Below, piece after piece: positions 42,601 through 52,100 of a stretch of DNA of 64,000 nt. Location: contig CAYWNA010000042.1 of NCBI GenBank assembly GCA_964459305.1, forward strand, positions 1 to 64,000. Reading direction: 5' to 3'. The first letter of the stretch is position 1, and each line of letters starts with the position of its first letter. A model generated the notes under the pieces. It saw nothing but the letters and a program-made list of their open reading frames with translations. It searched no databases and was not told the origin of the DNA. The stretch is from CAYWNA01 sp964459305 (lineage in GTDB: Bacteria; Planctomycetota; Planctomycetia; Pirellulales; Pirellulaceae). The position numbers were made by a program, and so were the translations under genes.

Positions 42601-43670
42601 CTGCGATCGTGGCGGACTTCCGTCGATTCGCCGCCCGTTACACGCCCACCGTTGCTTCGCAGCACGAGGTGAGAACTCTTGCGGAGGGCCTTTCCCGCGT
42701 CAAGCGAGACCTGTCTTCGGACTACCTCCGTTTCTTTCCAACGTACCGCGACATGAAATGGCGAGTCTGGATGGCCCTCAACCGGCGCGAACTCTCACCC
42801 GAGGAACTCGCGCGCCGCGAAACGCAGCGCGAGGAAATGCGAGAATTCATCCGTCAGATTCCACATCGCAACTTCGTCGTACCGCGGACGCATGGCGACG
42901 CCATCGCCCGGCTCGAACAGCTCTTCGACGACCCATGGTTCGGCTGGTTCCACGAACCGATGACCGACGACGAGGTGACGTGGATGCAGAAGCACCGCAA
43001 ACAATGGAATTTCCACGAACCTTGGACCGCTCCGTCATCGCTTTCGACTATCGTCTGGCGGACCAAGAAGACCGGGATGCAAGACGATTCGAGGTTCGGG
43101 ACCGGTGCGATGCCGCTGGATGCCGAAGTCGTCGCAGGAATGACGTCCGAGCTGTTCCGCTTCCACGCACGCTTTGCCGACCAGAAGTCATTCTATGGCC
43201 TGCGGGACCTGGTCTACGACGATTCCCCGAAACCAGGTCGCCGAGTGTTGGACTTCCACCGCGATTTCGTCGAACCGCCACGGGATGTGCCGCCCGGCCT
43301 TGATGCCCTACGAGCATGGTCGGCAGAAGAGAACCTAGGCGTGATGGCCTACGATGCCACGCGTCACGTCCTCGTCGCGCTGCGCGGTGCGAAACTGGCC
43401 GTGCTATCGCTGAAAAGCTGGTCTGATGCGGACCGCATAGGCGACGACGATTTGCGCCACATGGCCCAGGAACGGGCCACCGACGAGATTGTCCTGACCG
43501 ACCACTTCGGCGAGCGCCCAAAGAATCGCGGCTACGGCGCCGGCTACCCCGGACGACCGCTCTTGGGCGTCGAATCCCCCGAAGGCGAAATCGGCGTGAT
43601 CGACATCGAATCGGTATCGAAAAGCGGCGTCACCGTCCACCTGAGACCACGTCCCGTGATGGACGAGTGA
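39696..43670 (+). CDS. M56 (BlaR1-like) membrane metallopeptidase with a long unknown extension
   Basis: Protein of 1,324 aa. Residues about 1-430 match the M56 sensor-peptidase layout. Hydrophobic helices lie near 10-65, 192-218 and 400-425, and the zinc motif HELAH is at H282-H286 in MLTHELAHIRRYDHFVNLLQ, followed by EREHCCDDLVV. The remaining roughly 890 residues, after the last membrane helix, are not a penicillin-binding domain and match nothing I know. They contain an acidic linker, FHPVFVFEALPKASDQYLR, an ALNRRELSPEEL helical stretch and a FVVPRTHGDAIARLEQLFDD part. By BlaR1 analogy the extension would be the outward sensor. BlaI cleavage by this protein is inferred from operon position. 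Confidence 0.82.
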   Translation: MSLLMIERVGAWWLTALAHFLWQGTMIWLMTAVAMYGLRRHRASLRYAVLCAAFCAIAACVPVTLVVLQPPDMAEALSRETAQSAEPAGAGAAPIDEVDRSTASRDGTTVQELSGHFEDGFPSESVRNETMDGRNRTAIEPDADGRSAVAASTEAGLSAGRSNARAEHLQAELAQTPTLRRWLVPTVATYAICVVVMLARLALGLAGGLGLRRAAKVVSDSELLSLVAKHATDLGLSWTPAVAWCEQVAVPTVVGVLRPMVLLPVSLSTGLTPEQLSVMLTHELAHIRRYDHFVNLLQRLVEAILFFHPAVWCLSRWMRLEREHCCDDLVVRLGGSRVTYADSLLRVAELSHGTESSSPMTASVLLAATGNRSQLARRIVRLLEGPAQPPLRLSRGAGVVLVLLPWLLLFSPLWLQIRAESPGETPPAAIQPDGADPAPADRSGREVPAAEGEANGDEDPQESAEAIVPQVFFWSMLVNEKLAERLGELGEKELPRQAAFRVLRFDAGKLRELLFATDARPHVLSDIRSPRALRIATDPTSKDMLSEFSSFNLSQASSQGRLYGEYVSFPGQPFDLRVSAAELDIHALEGYRNEQYQIEPQSLEFRGDLPVGRAVVFTAKAESKKGTKSFHPVFVFEALPKASDQYLRMISDPMWFKAGHARITELLDQADEFNRLADPMPDEVPERWKKTLPHGGSVSLVAVARPKTHPFCWWDADGQPRSTEWQLRQHAFGRVDVLALICVRDPTADYAPRGAAYVMGGNHAPVRLFTPWKSLADSELHLFSVTRTDADGLPQIRVNFGAGPWKELGRLKPKEEVTLGRADYMLGEPRSASYRDNVSLHLGRRYLSDLDVRLRLLDKQGRFVSTRNSSFSGRLTDASGMPEDWPGHEYLSAKIKLDDVDQYVLESRPRHSTTISRFATQLAPADATQPPRLRLKRVESSPLSDQLADQLEQVLSEERFQYFREEDQTAIVADFRRFAARYTPTVASQHEVRTLAEGLSRVKRDLSSDYLRFFPTYRDMKWRVWMALNRRELSPEELARRETQREEMREFIRQIPHRNFVVPRTHGDAIARLEQLFDDPWFGWFHEPMTDDEVTWMQKHRKQWNFHEPWTAPSSLSTIVWRTKKTGMQDDSRFGTGAMPLDAEVVAGMTSELFRFHARFADQKSFYGLRDLVYDDSPKPGRRVLDFHRDFVEPPRDVPPGLDALRAWSAEENLGVMAYDATRHVLVALRGAKLAVLSLKSWSDADRIGDDDLRHMAQERATDEIVLTDHFGERPKNRGYGAGYPGRPLLGVESPEGEIGVIDIESVSKSGVTVHLRPRPVMDE

Positions 43671-43877
43671 GAGCAGGGTGTCGCGGGCAATCAGACGGGA
43701 AGCGGTTCGTCGCTCATCGCGATATCTGCGAACCGCTCGCCTTCGTCTCCACGTCCGTCCCAGACCTCGCCGGCAAGCTCACGATTCGGCCCGGCGCTAT
43801 TGTCCATGGATGGGAAGTAGCCGACAATGACGGAGACTTGACGCGTCGAGATATCCTCACCCAGGGAGGCCCACATC

Positions 43878-45713
43878 ATGACAAGCGTTCGTTCGCGGTT
43901 CGTTTTGTTTGCCGCTGCTGTCTTAATCCTGCCGACACTTGTGGCGGCCCAAGAGGAAATTCCTCAGCACCGTGCGAAGCAGATCTGGGATGCGGCACCG
44001 GAGAAGCCGCGTGAAGCACCCCGGGAGCAACGCAAGGTGCTGATCTGGAACACACCGGATCACCTGTACGCCAAAGATCCTCACAAAGGCTACTGCATTC
44101 CGTACGGCACGTGTGCCATCGAGGCACTCGGCAGGAAGACGGGTGCATTCGAGTCGGTCGTCAGTGGCGATCTGGCCATGTACCTGCCGGAGAACATCAA
44201 ACAGTTCGACGCGATCGTGATGAACAACAGCTCGAACTCGTGGATTACTCCCACCGACGACGATATGCAGAAGGACGCCTTCAAGAAACATGGCGGGGAC
44301 AAGGAAGAAGTCGAACTGGTTCTGCACAAGAGCCTATTGGAGTACGTTGCGGGCGGCGGGGGCATCATGGCGTATCACTTCGCTATCGGCGCCAACCGCC
44401 AGTGGTCCGAATTCCACGAGCTTCTCGGAGCCAAATTCACGGGACATCCCTGGAACGAAGAAGTCGGCGTTACCGTGGAAGATCCGAGCCATCCGCTGGT
44501 CCAGGCGTTCGATGGCAAAGACTTCCGCTTGGCTGACGAGATCTACCAGTACGGCGACCCGTACGACCGCAGCAAGCTACGAGTACTGCTGTCGCTCGAC
44601 ACCGAGCGCACGAATATGGGAGTCCGGTGGATCCGGCGCGAGGACAACGATTTCGCGCTGGCCTGGGTAAAGACCCATGGCAAGGGACGCATCTTCTACA
44701 CGTCCTTCGGCCATCGCACGGAGTTGTTCTGGAATCCGCAACTCCTGCAGTTCTATCTGGACGCCATCCAGTTCGCCACGGGCGACTTAGATGCGCCGAC
44801 CAATCCTGGTGCGGAATGTCCGGAGAATCGCGTCCCGGGTCCGACATCCCCGGAGGCGCGAACAGAGAAAATGCAGGCGAAGAACGTCGCCGCGCCGACC
44901 GACGAGCAAATTCAGCAGATCCAGGAAGCCGCGCCCGACAAAGCGCCGGTCAAGGCCGGCAAGCCGCGCAAGGTGCTTGTATGGGGCCACGTCTGGACAC
45001 ACCAGCCCAATCCGTTCGCCGAACAGGCACTGGAAATCCTCAGCGCAAAAACCGGCGCCTTCGAAGCCGTGGTCAGCGATGATCCGCGCCTGCTGCTTGG
45101 TGACAGCCTGCCGCGGTTCGATGCGTTGGTGATGAACAACATTCACGAACGCGACCCGTTCCTGCCGGACGACTTCGCCAAGCTGGACCAGGAGCAGAAG
45201 GAGGCGGCCAAAAAGTTCGACGCAGCTGTCAAGGCGAGCATCCTGGAGTTCGTGCGCGGCGGCAAAGGCATCGTAGGCATTCATGCCGCCACCGCCGCGT
45301 TTCAGAAATGGCCGGAGTACGGCGAGATGATGGGCGGTTACTACGGCGGCCACATTTACGAGGACGTGGCCATCAAACTCGACGACCCGCAGCATCCGGT
45401 GAACGCCTGCTTCGACGGCAAACCGTGGAGCATCAAAGACGAGATCTACATCTCGCGCGAACCCTACTCGCGCAAGAAACTCCGGATTCTTCTGAGTCTT
45501 GATCTGGAACAAATGCCCGACCCAGGCAAACGTCCCGACAAGGACTACGCCGTCTCCTGGGTCCGCCAATACGGCGAGGGGCGCGTCTTCTACACGACGC
45601 TTGGCCACGCCGCCGAGACCTACTGGAACCCGCTCTTTCTGGAACACGTGTTGGCCGGTATCCAGTTTGCCATCGGCGAGTTGCCTGCAGACGCCACACC
45701 GAGCAGCAAGTAG
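43878..45713 (+). CDS. Exported protein with two ThuA domains
   Basis: Protein of 611 aa with a signal peptide (ending LPTLVAAQ). Two ThuA-type (trehalose-utilisation, glutamine-amidotransferase-like fold) domains follow at about 50-310 and 360-600. They share KVLIWNTPDH/KVLVWGHVWT starts, FDAIVMNNS/FDALVMNNI, the YVAGGGGIMAYHFA/FVRGGKGIVGIHAA elbow and GKGRIFYTSFGH/GEGRVFYTTLGH ends. A linker rich in Pro, Ala and Gln joins them. In other bacteria ThuA converts trehalose to 3-keto-trehalose; exported planctomycete versions are uncharacterised. The tandem suggests internal duplication. The ATG has CAGGGAGG upstream. It starts 207 bases after the M56 gene, so co-transcription is possible but not certain. 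Confidence 0.85.
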   Translation: MTSVRSRFVLFAAAVLILPTLVAAQEEIPQHRAKQIWDAAPEKPREAPREQRKVLIWNTPDHLYAKDPHKGYCIPYGTCAIEALGRKTGAFESVVSGDLAMYLPENIKQFDAIVMNNSSNSWITPTDDDMQKDAFKKHGGDKEEVELVLHKSLLEYVAGGGGIMAYHFAIGANRQWSEFHELLGAKFTGHPWNEEVGVTVEDPSHPLVQAFDGKDFRLADEIYQYGDPYDRSKLRVLLSLDTERTNMGVRWIRREDNDFALAWVKTHGKGRIFYTSFGHRTELFWNPQLLQFYLDAIQFATGDLDAPTNPGAECPENRVPGPTSPEARTEKMQAKNVAAPTDEQIQQIQEAAPDKAPVKAGKPRKVLVWGHVWTHQPNPFAEQALEILSAKTGAFEAVVSDDPRLLLGDSLPRFDALVMNNIHERDPFLPDDFAKLDQEQKEAAKKFDAAVKASILEFVRGGKGIVGIHAATAAFQKWPEYGEMMGGYYGGHIYEDVAIKLDDPQHPVNACFDGKPWSIKDEIYISREPYSRKKLRILLSLDLEQMPDPGKRPDKDYAVSWVRQYGEGRVFYTTLGHAAETYWNPLFLEHVLAGIQFAIGELPADATPSSK

Positions 45714-45730
45714 AATCGCAAGTTGTCGTA

Positions 45731-45796
45731 ATGATTTTGCCCACCAATGATTTTGCCTAATTCTTCCCCGGCAAAATGACTCTCGGGCAAAATCAT
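45731..45796. repeat. Palindromic ATGATTTTGCC element, copy 3
   Basis: ATGATTTTGCCC and ATGATTTTGCC (45731-45757) are mirrored by GGCAAAATGA and GGGCAAAATCAT (45770-45796). The doubled-arm design is as in the copies at 14623 and 39077, with TTTTGCC in place of TTCTTGCC. It lies in the gap between the ThuA gene and the truncated propeller gene. Confidence 0.78.
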
Positions 45797-45829
45797 GTGG
45801 AGTTCATCCATCTTCGCACGCGTTAACAG

Positions 45830-46810
45830 GTGAAAGAGATTTTGGACTACACAGAAGTGTTGAAGAGACTATTGGGCTATGTTCTGATACCCACCGTGCT
45901 ACTCGCTTCCGCAACACCAAATGCACTGCCGGCGGAGACTCGCAGTGCGGCCGAGGAGGCCGCTGCATCTGTGGGCATTCACGGTGGATTGTGTGCACAG
46001 GTCGGCGGCGGCGGTTCGGCCTTCGCGGCACCGCTGGCCGGCACGGGACGGTTTCTGGTTCACGTGCTCTGTCCCACGGATAAGGCGATCGAAAAGGCGC
46101 GAGCCGAGCTCGGCGCCCAAGGACTATATGGATTGGCATCAATCGATCGTTTGGATGCAGGCGGCAGGCTTCCCTATACCGAAAACGTCGTCAACCTATT
46201 GGTGATACCGGCGGCATCGACGGCGCCTGTATCGCTGGCCGAAGTGAAGCGGGTGTTGTGTCCCGACGGAGTCCTTCTGGCGGCACCGGGTCTTTTCACT
46301 GCCGCCGAGACGAAGGCGGCAGGGCTGAGCGGTGTGCCAACGGTTCAAGCGGAGCAAACGTGGGTTGCATCCCGGAAGCCGCGGCCGGCCGAAATGGACC
46401 AGTGGAGCCATGCGCGCCACTCGGCCAGCGGCAACCCGGTCTCCACGGACACGTTGGTCGCGCCGCCGCGTCGTGTCCGTTGGGTCGTGGGCGCGCAAGC
46501 GGAGGTTGCCGGCATCGTCACCTCTGCCGGTTGTAATTTCTACGGGGCCGCTCTTGCCCGGGACGGCTTCAACGGCCTACGACTCTGGAGTCGCGATCTC
46601 GTCGATCCTTCGGCATCCGGCCAGTTCGTCATGAAGCGATTGCCGCCCGTGATTCCGCCACCAATCGCCGTGGGGCCCCGTTTGTTCGCTGTTGCGGGCA
46701 ACACGCTGGTTGCGTTGAACGCCGCAACCGGCAGGCAGGTTCGCGAGTATCCAGAAGCCGGACAGCCGCGATTGTTGCTGCACGACGATGGCATCCTAGG
46801 AGCGAAATAG
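45830..46810 (+). pseudogene. Truncated propeller/methyltransferase-like exported protein
   Basis: The frame gives 326 aa with a signal peptide-like start (LLGYVLIPTVLLASATPNALPAE). GTG codons at 45830 and 45857 are both possible starts, without a clear Shine-Dalgarno. The first part has the degenerate methyltransferase-like domain of the relative at 49114-52329: GIHGGLCAQVGGGG, FLVHVLCPTDKAIEKARAEL, LPYTENVVNLLVIP. Then comes the junction RKPRPAEMDQWSHARHS and the first propeller blade (LVALNAATGRQVREYPEAG), where it stops. The full relative has about 1,070 residues, so some two thirds is lost. The glycine loop reads VGGGGSAF instead of LGCGDGKL, so the SAM-binding motif is also damaged. Confidence 0.7.
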
Positions 46811-46848
46811 GAGAACTTATCGAATGGAATCCGTGCCTTTGGTTCGTG

Positions 46849-47478
46849 TTACGCAACGACGGAGGCGAAGGCACCTGTTTTCAAGAATGAGTCAACGTGT
46901 GCAGCCACGCGGGTGGAAAGCAGCATGCCTGTGTGTGAAACGGCCAGTTCCGCGGTCTCCTTCGTTCCGGTACGCTGCGTCTCCACAACCGCAACCACTG
47001 TATCGTTGGGCCGAGGAAGCCACAGAAGCCAGCCGATGCCCAGATTGATTCTGCCCGCAATGCTGCCGACTTCCCGATCGTGGGGAAGCGGCAAGGGCGC
47101 CGCGGCGCAGGCGGTGGTCATGCATGTGCCAATAAGGAATTTGCCGAGGGGAAGCCTGAGGACACGTTGCGCCGCGGCCGAACCATTCATTGGCGTGCCT
47201 AAGAGTATCACTCGGCCAGGGCGTTGGTGGGGGGAATCTGCAAGCATCTGAAGCACGATCAGGCCGCCCATGCTGTGACCGACGAAATGGACAATCGGGC
47301 GATCGATGGCGGACACGAGTTGCTGAAACGCAGCCGCCTTGTCCGACAGCGTGCGACACCAAGGGCAGTGGCGAAACAGCGTTACCGAATAGCCGCGCTT
47401 CCGCAGCCGCCGCGCGAGAAGCAACATCTCGGCGCCGCCCAGACCAAGCCCTGGAACTAGCACGATTGAATCTGCCAT
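46849..47478 (-). CDS. Alpha/beta hydrolase (lipase/esterase-like)
   Basis: Protein of 209 aa without a signal peptide. IVLVPGLGLGGAEMLLLARR is the oxyanion/strand start, HFVGHSMGGLIVLQML the nucleophile elbow with Ser in GHSMG, LLGTPMNGSAAAQ follows, and PNDTVVAVVETQ and VSHTGMLLS hold the likely acid and His. This is the pattern of PGAP1-like or triacylglycerol-lipase-like proteins. The chosen ATG at 47478 opens directly on the first strand. The frame upstream runs through a palindromic repeat encoding the NPKRKRG phrase and is not part of the gene. No strong ribosome site is seen. It is convergent with the truncated propeller gene. Confidence 0.8.
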   Translation of the reverse strand: MADSIVLVPGLGLGGAEMLLLARRLRKRGYSVTLFRHCPWCRTLSDKAAAFQQLVSAIDRPIVHFVGHSMGGLIVLQMLADSPHQRPGRVILLGTPMNGSAAAQRVLRLPLGKFLIGTCMTTACAAAPLPLPHDREVGSIAGRINLGIGWLLWLPRPNDTVVAVVETQRTGTKETAELAVSHTGMLLSTRVAAHVDSFLKTGAFASVVA

Positions 47479-47586
47479 CGTCTTGGACGCCCAACTCGCA
47501 ACAGGTCGCTTCCTCAGCCCAATCGCTGCACTATACCACGACGACGACGCTCCTGGTACGATGATTGGTTGTAGCGTTCGACCATG

Positions 47587-47704
47587 TATACCGCCCGCGG
47601 TCAAGTTTGACATATTTCGTAGAAACCCGAAGCGTAAGCGAGGCAACGCGCTACGCCCTCGCTTACGCTTCGGGTTACGATCAACCCGGATCGCGGGCGG
47701 TATA
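47587..47704. repeat. Nested palindromic element with AACCCGAAGCGTAAGCGAGG core
   Basis: Outer arms TATACCGCCCGCGGTC (47587-47602) and GATCGCGGGCGGTATA (47689-47704) pair at 15 of 16 bases. Inside, AACCCGAAGCGTAAGCGAGG (47624-47643) and CCTCGCTTACGCTTCGGGTT (47657-47676) pair perfectly. The inner palindrome translates as the NPKRKRG phrase often seen in mis-called planctomycete ORFs. It lies between divergent genes. Confidence 0.85.
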
Positions 47705-47747
47705 ACTGGTGACATTCGAGACCTGTTTGTCTGGAGCATTGATAGCA

Positions 47748-49109
47748 ATGAGCGAGCAGAAGAACACGAATAGCGATGACCTTTCGCGTCGAGGATTCCT
47801 GAAGCGCACGTCGCTGGGACTGGCTGGGGCGACGGCGGCGGCCAACGTTCCTTTTGTTCACGCGGCGTCTGCAGAAACGGACATCGCAGTCAAGATTGGC
47901 CTGATCGGATGCGGCGGCCGTGGGACCGGTGCGGTTCTGGATGCCGTCGGCGCTGCGACAAAGGTGATCTATCCCCAAAGCGGATACCATACCGAGGACG
48001 TGGCCGACGGCGGCAAGATCGAAAAGAAAAATATCCAGGTGGTCGCCCTGGCCGATCTGTTCGAGGACCGCTTGAAGCGCTGTAACGCGCAGCTGACCCG
48101 GCTCGGAATCGACGTTCCCAAATCGCGATGTTTCACTGGCTTCGACGCCTACAAGCAATTGGTGTCCGATCCAGAGGTCAACTACGTAATCCTGGCCACT
48201 CCGCCGCACTTCCGACCCATGCAGCTCAAAGCCGCCATCGAAGCCGGCAAGCATGTGTTCATGGAAAAGCCAGGTGCGGTGGATGTTCCGGGCGTGAAGA
48301 TGGTGATGGAGGCCGGCGAATTGGCCAAGGAAAAGGGATTGGGAATTGCCGCCGGTACGCAAAGGCGTCACATGAAGAGCTATCAGGAGACCATCAAACG
48401 CATCCAAGAAGGTGCGATTGGCGAAATCGTGTATGCCAAGTGCTACTGGAACGGTGGTCAGATCTGGGTTATCGACCGCCAGCCCGGCTGGAGCGACATG
48501 GAGTGGCAGCTACGAAACTGGAACTACTTCACCTGGCTGTCCGGCGATCACATTGTGGAACAACACGTGCACAACCTGGACATCATGAACTGGGTACTGG
48601 GAACACATCCCATCAAAGCCGTCTCCGGCCTTGGCGGCCGCCAGGTGCGCGTCGGCGAACGGCATGGCCACATCTTCGATCATTTCGCCATCGAGTTCGA
48701 GTATCCGGGCGGCGTGTCTATGTTCAGCCAAAGTCGACAGATCAATGGCTGCTTGAACAAGGTCGAAGAAGCCGTAATAGGTACCGACGGCACCAGCAAC
48801 TGTAAAGACCGTATCGAGCCGAAAGGCGGTGATCGCTGGCGTTTCCGCGAACGCCAGTCGAGTCCCTACAAGAAGGAGCACGAGGACCTGATCGCCAGCA
48901 TACGGGCCGGCGAACCCATCAACGAAGCCCAGGCAGTAGCGGAAAGCACGATGACTGGGATCATCGGACGAGAGGCCGTCTACAGCGGCAAGACGGTAGA
49001 CTGGGACACAGCCATGAAATCCACGATGCGGCTGGGGCCAGAAGAGTACAAGCTCGGTCCCTATCCAATTTCCGACGTGGCCATGCCCGGAAAGTACCGA
49101 TTCAGCTAA
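47748..49109 (+). CDS. Tat-exported Gfo/Idh/MocA oxidoreductase
   Basis: Protein of 453 aa with a Tat leader (DLSRRGFLKRTSLGLAGATA). The nucleotide fold starts IKIGLIGCGG-like (VKIGLIGCGGRGTG). The family catalytic EKP is in KHVFMEKPGAVDVPG, and a later conserved His cluster is in HIVEQHVHNLDIMNWVLG. Members are NAD(P)-dependent sugar or cyclitol dehydrogenases; exported ones with bound cofactor are common in planctomycetes. They may work with DUF1080 or ThuA proteins on 3-keto sugars (inference). The ATG at 47748 has GGAG at a longer than usual distance. Confidence 0.92.
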   Translation: MSEQKNTNSDDLSRRGFLKRTSLGLAGATAAANVPFVHAASAETDIAVKIGLIGCGGRGTGAVLDAVGAATKVIYPQSGYHTEDVADGGKIEKKNIQVVALADLFEDRLKRCNAQLTRLGIDVPKSRCFTGFDAYKQLVSDPEVNYVILATPPHFRPMQLKAAIEAGKHVFMEKPGAVDVPGVKMVMEAGELAKEKGLGIAAGTQRRHMKSYQETIKRIQEGAIGEIVYAKCYWNGGQIWVIDRQPGWSDMEWQLRNWNYFTWLSGDHIVEQHVHNLDIMNWVLGTHPIKAVSGLGGRQVRVGERHGHIFDHFAIEFEYPGGVSMFSQSRQINGCLNKVEEAVIGTDGTSNCKDRIEPKGGDRWRFRERQSSPYKKEHEDLIASIRAGEPINEAQAVAESTMTGIIGREAVYSGKTVDWDTAMKSTMRLGPEEYKLGPYPISDVAMPGKYRFS

Positions 49110-49113
49110 AAAA

Positions 49114-52100
49114 CTACTGACCGAAGCACTGCACTTTGCCGTCGATTGTGGTCAAGTAGAGGCGCCCGCCGGCCGCGGCCATGCCGTCGAAGACGGGTGG
49201 GGCGTCGAGGCCGTACTCGGCGAGTTTGCTGCCGTCATCGGCCGACAGGGCCCAGAGGGCAGCGCCGGCGGTTCCGTCCAATGCCGCCTCTTGCTTGGTG
49301 AGCAATTCCTGTTGGCGATCGAATTCCTTGCCAATCTTGCTTTCGTCCAGCACGTCTCTCGGACCGGCAATGAACAGGGTTCTGTCAGCCAGTGTCATGG
49401 CGCGGACGAGGATCGGCACATTCGTACTCCAGCGGTAATTCTCCTGGTTGTCAGCCGGTGACGATCCGCCTCGTCGCCTTTTCTTCTTGGTTTCCTGGGT
49501 CGTCGGCGCCTTCCATCGCTTGTGGGCGGCGAACAGTCGGTATTCCATCGGTACGGTCCATTTGTAGTACTGTGGCTGGCGGCCAAACACATAGGCCGTG
49601 TCCTCGCTAACACACATGATTTTGCCTGCCGGCGCGTGTTTGCCGGCAATGTAGTAGCCGCTCCAACCGCTGCCCCACGTCGTGCCGTACAGCCAGTAGG
49701 TCCGGTGAAACCAGCTGTCGTCGAGGAACCCGGTAGGACAAAACAGGTGTGCCCCCTCCACGCCCTGCATGCTCGCCTCTTGCGGACCTTTGGTCTTGGG
49801 GCCCATGGCCAGCCGTTTACCTTCCAGGTCAAACGCCTGGGACCGCATGTAGATCCGCTTGCCGTCGCAGCTAAGGATGTCGGGACGGCCGACGGCCATG
49901 TTCAGCCACTGGACCAACCCCTGGAGGTTTTCGCCGCTCTTCGGATTCCGTTCGTCTAGAACGGTTTCCGAAATCAGTTTGCCCAACTTCGCGTCCAACC
50001 GATACAAATACATACCTCCGTCAACGAACACTGATCGGCCAGCCACGAAGTGGGCAATACCATCGTGCACCAGCACATTGCCATGGACCGGCCAGACCGA
50101 CTCGATTTGCTCGTACGACAAGATTCTGCGGTCTTCCGGGGCCGCTCGGAATCGCCAGATCAACTTGCCGTTACCAGCACTCAGACAGTAAACCCAGCCA
50201 TCGGCCGAGCCAAATAACACGCGGCCCTGATAATACGTGGGCGGCGAATCGACTCGCCCGCCCGTTGTGTAGTGCCAGAGTTCGCTGCCGGTGGCGGCAT
50301 CAAGTGCATGAACCGAGTGACGATCCACGGCCGCGACGAACACTTTGCCGCCAGCCACGATGAGGCTGCTGAGTTTGCCGCCGAGTTTCGTTTTCCATGC
50401 GGTATTCAGTTGCGCCGGCACGCCGGCCTTGCTGACGCCGCTGCGTGTATTCGTGCCGCGGTAGGTAGGCCAGTCGTTGGGAGGCGGAGAGCGGAGGGCT
50501 GAGAGCGAAGAGCCGGAATCATCGAACGCTGGGCCGCGTTCAAGCCGATCTTGACTTACCGATCCTCCTGCTCTCTGCTCTCCACTCTTTGCTTTTTGCT
50601 CCGGAGCGAATGCGTTGAAGCTATGAAGCGTGGCTTCGGCGTAACAGATGCACGGGGCCGGTGGGGTGTAGACCAATCCGTTGCAGGGCATGATTCCGTA
50701 AAGGCAGGCTCCACGGACCCAGTGGTTCAGATCCCAGTGCTGCTTGCGGAAGTCGATAAACTCGATGCCGGTACGCGATGTCATAATGTATTTGCAGGTG
50801 GCCCGGCCCGAGTAACAGCGATGATGGAACCAGTAGTTCTGTTCATCCGGCGGGAATTCGTGTTTCACGGCCCCTGTCTTCAGATCCCTGCCCGTTAGCA
50901 TTCCGGGTTGACTTCCATTGGAGGTGTCACCGCACCAGACAAGGCCATCGATGACAAAGACGTCTTCGGGCGAACTGTAACCGGAAGGCGGATGTTTGGC
51001 CGTCCACAGTGTTTCTCCACTGTCGGCCGAAAGCGCGGTCAGAGTATCGGAACGCTTTTCCCCGCCTCCAGACTTTGTCATTCCGGAAAACTCTCCGCTG
51101 GCAAACAGCACCACACCGTCCTGAACAACCAGCTTGGAAGCGAAAAACGATGTTTGCCGCTCGGGCGTTGGCAGGGGATCGGAGGCCCAGACTCTATCGC
51201 CGGTCTCGCGGGCCAGGCAGACGGCCTTCTTCTGATCGAAGTTGAAATAGTACACGTGCCCCGCGTCGACTGCCATGGTCATGGCCGCCACGACGTCGGA
51301 TGACTGCCAGAACTTCTCGCCCGAGCTGGCGTTGAACGCCATGATGGTACGGTTCTCGACCGGACGGTCGCTACGACGTCCGTCGCCCAGCGAGCCGGGG
51401 CCAACCAGAGCAAACAGCACATCGTCGGAAAGCAGGATCTCTTCGGTGCCCTCCGTCCCATCATAGTCGCGAATGGTCTCGCCGGTGACAGCATCCAGTG
51501 CCGTGACCGGCCCGGCCAAGCTCAACGTCACGTACACGCGACCGCCCGATGCGACCAAGCGGCGCGGAGCATCGGCTGGCCCATCCTTGAGCCCCTTGTG
51601 GCGAGCAAACCAAGTATCGATCTTCCTTTTCCACAAAATCTTTCCGTTGAAGGCATCCCGGGCGATCAAGGCCCAGTGGGACGGCGTGAAGATGGAAGCG
51701 GTTGATCCCTCGTCCATGATGTAGAGCAGACGCCCGCCGGATGAGACAAGCGAACTTAGACTCGACATGCGGTCATGATGCCGAGTCCACTTCGGTCCGC
51801 CCTGCCACTGTAGACGACGAGGCGGACCGACCACGCTATCGTCTGCCACTGCGTTGTTATCCGGTCCGTGCAGGTAGTGCGTCCATTCATCGATCTCCTC
51901 TGGCCGCGGCTTGCGGAAAGAGTTGAGGGTTGAGAGTCGAGAGTCGAGGGTAAGGGCTACGCCACCGGGAGCCAGCACCCTGACGATTTCCTCACTCGCC
52001 ACCTGGCACTCGCCACTTGCCACCACTAGGTTGACCATGTTGTCGATGTACGGCAGGTGAACGCCGTCGAATGTGTCTACGGATACTTTGCCGTACAGGC

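Noticed and set aside
46849..47748. Longer reading of the alpha/beta hydrolase starting at 47748
   Set aside because: The extra 90 codons pass through the nested palindrome and encode the repeat-derived NPKRKRG phrase. The hydrolase fold starts at 47478.
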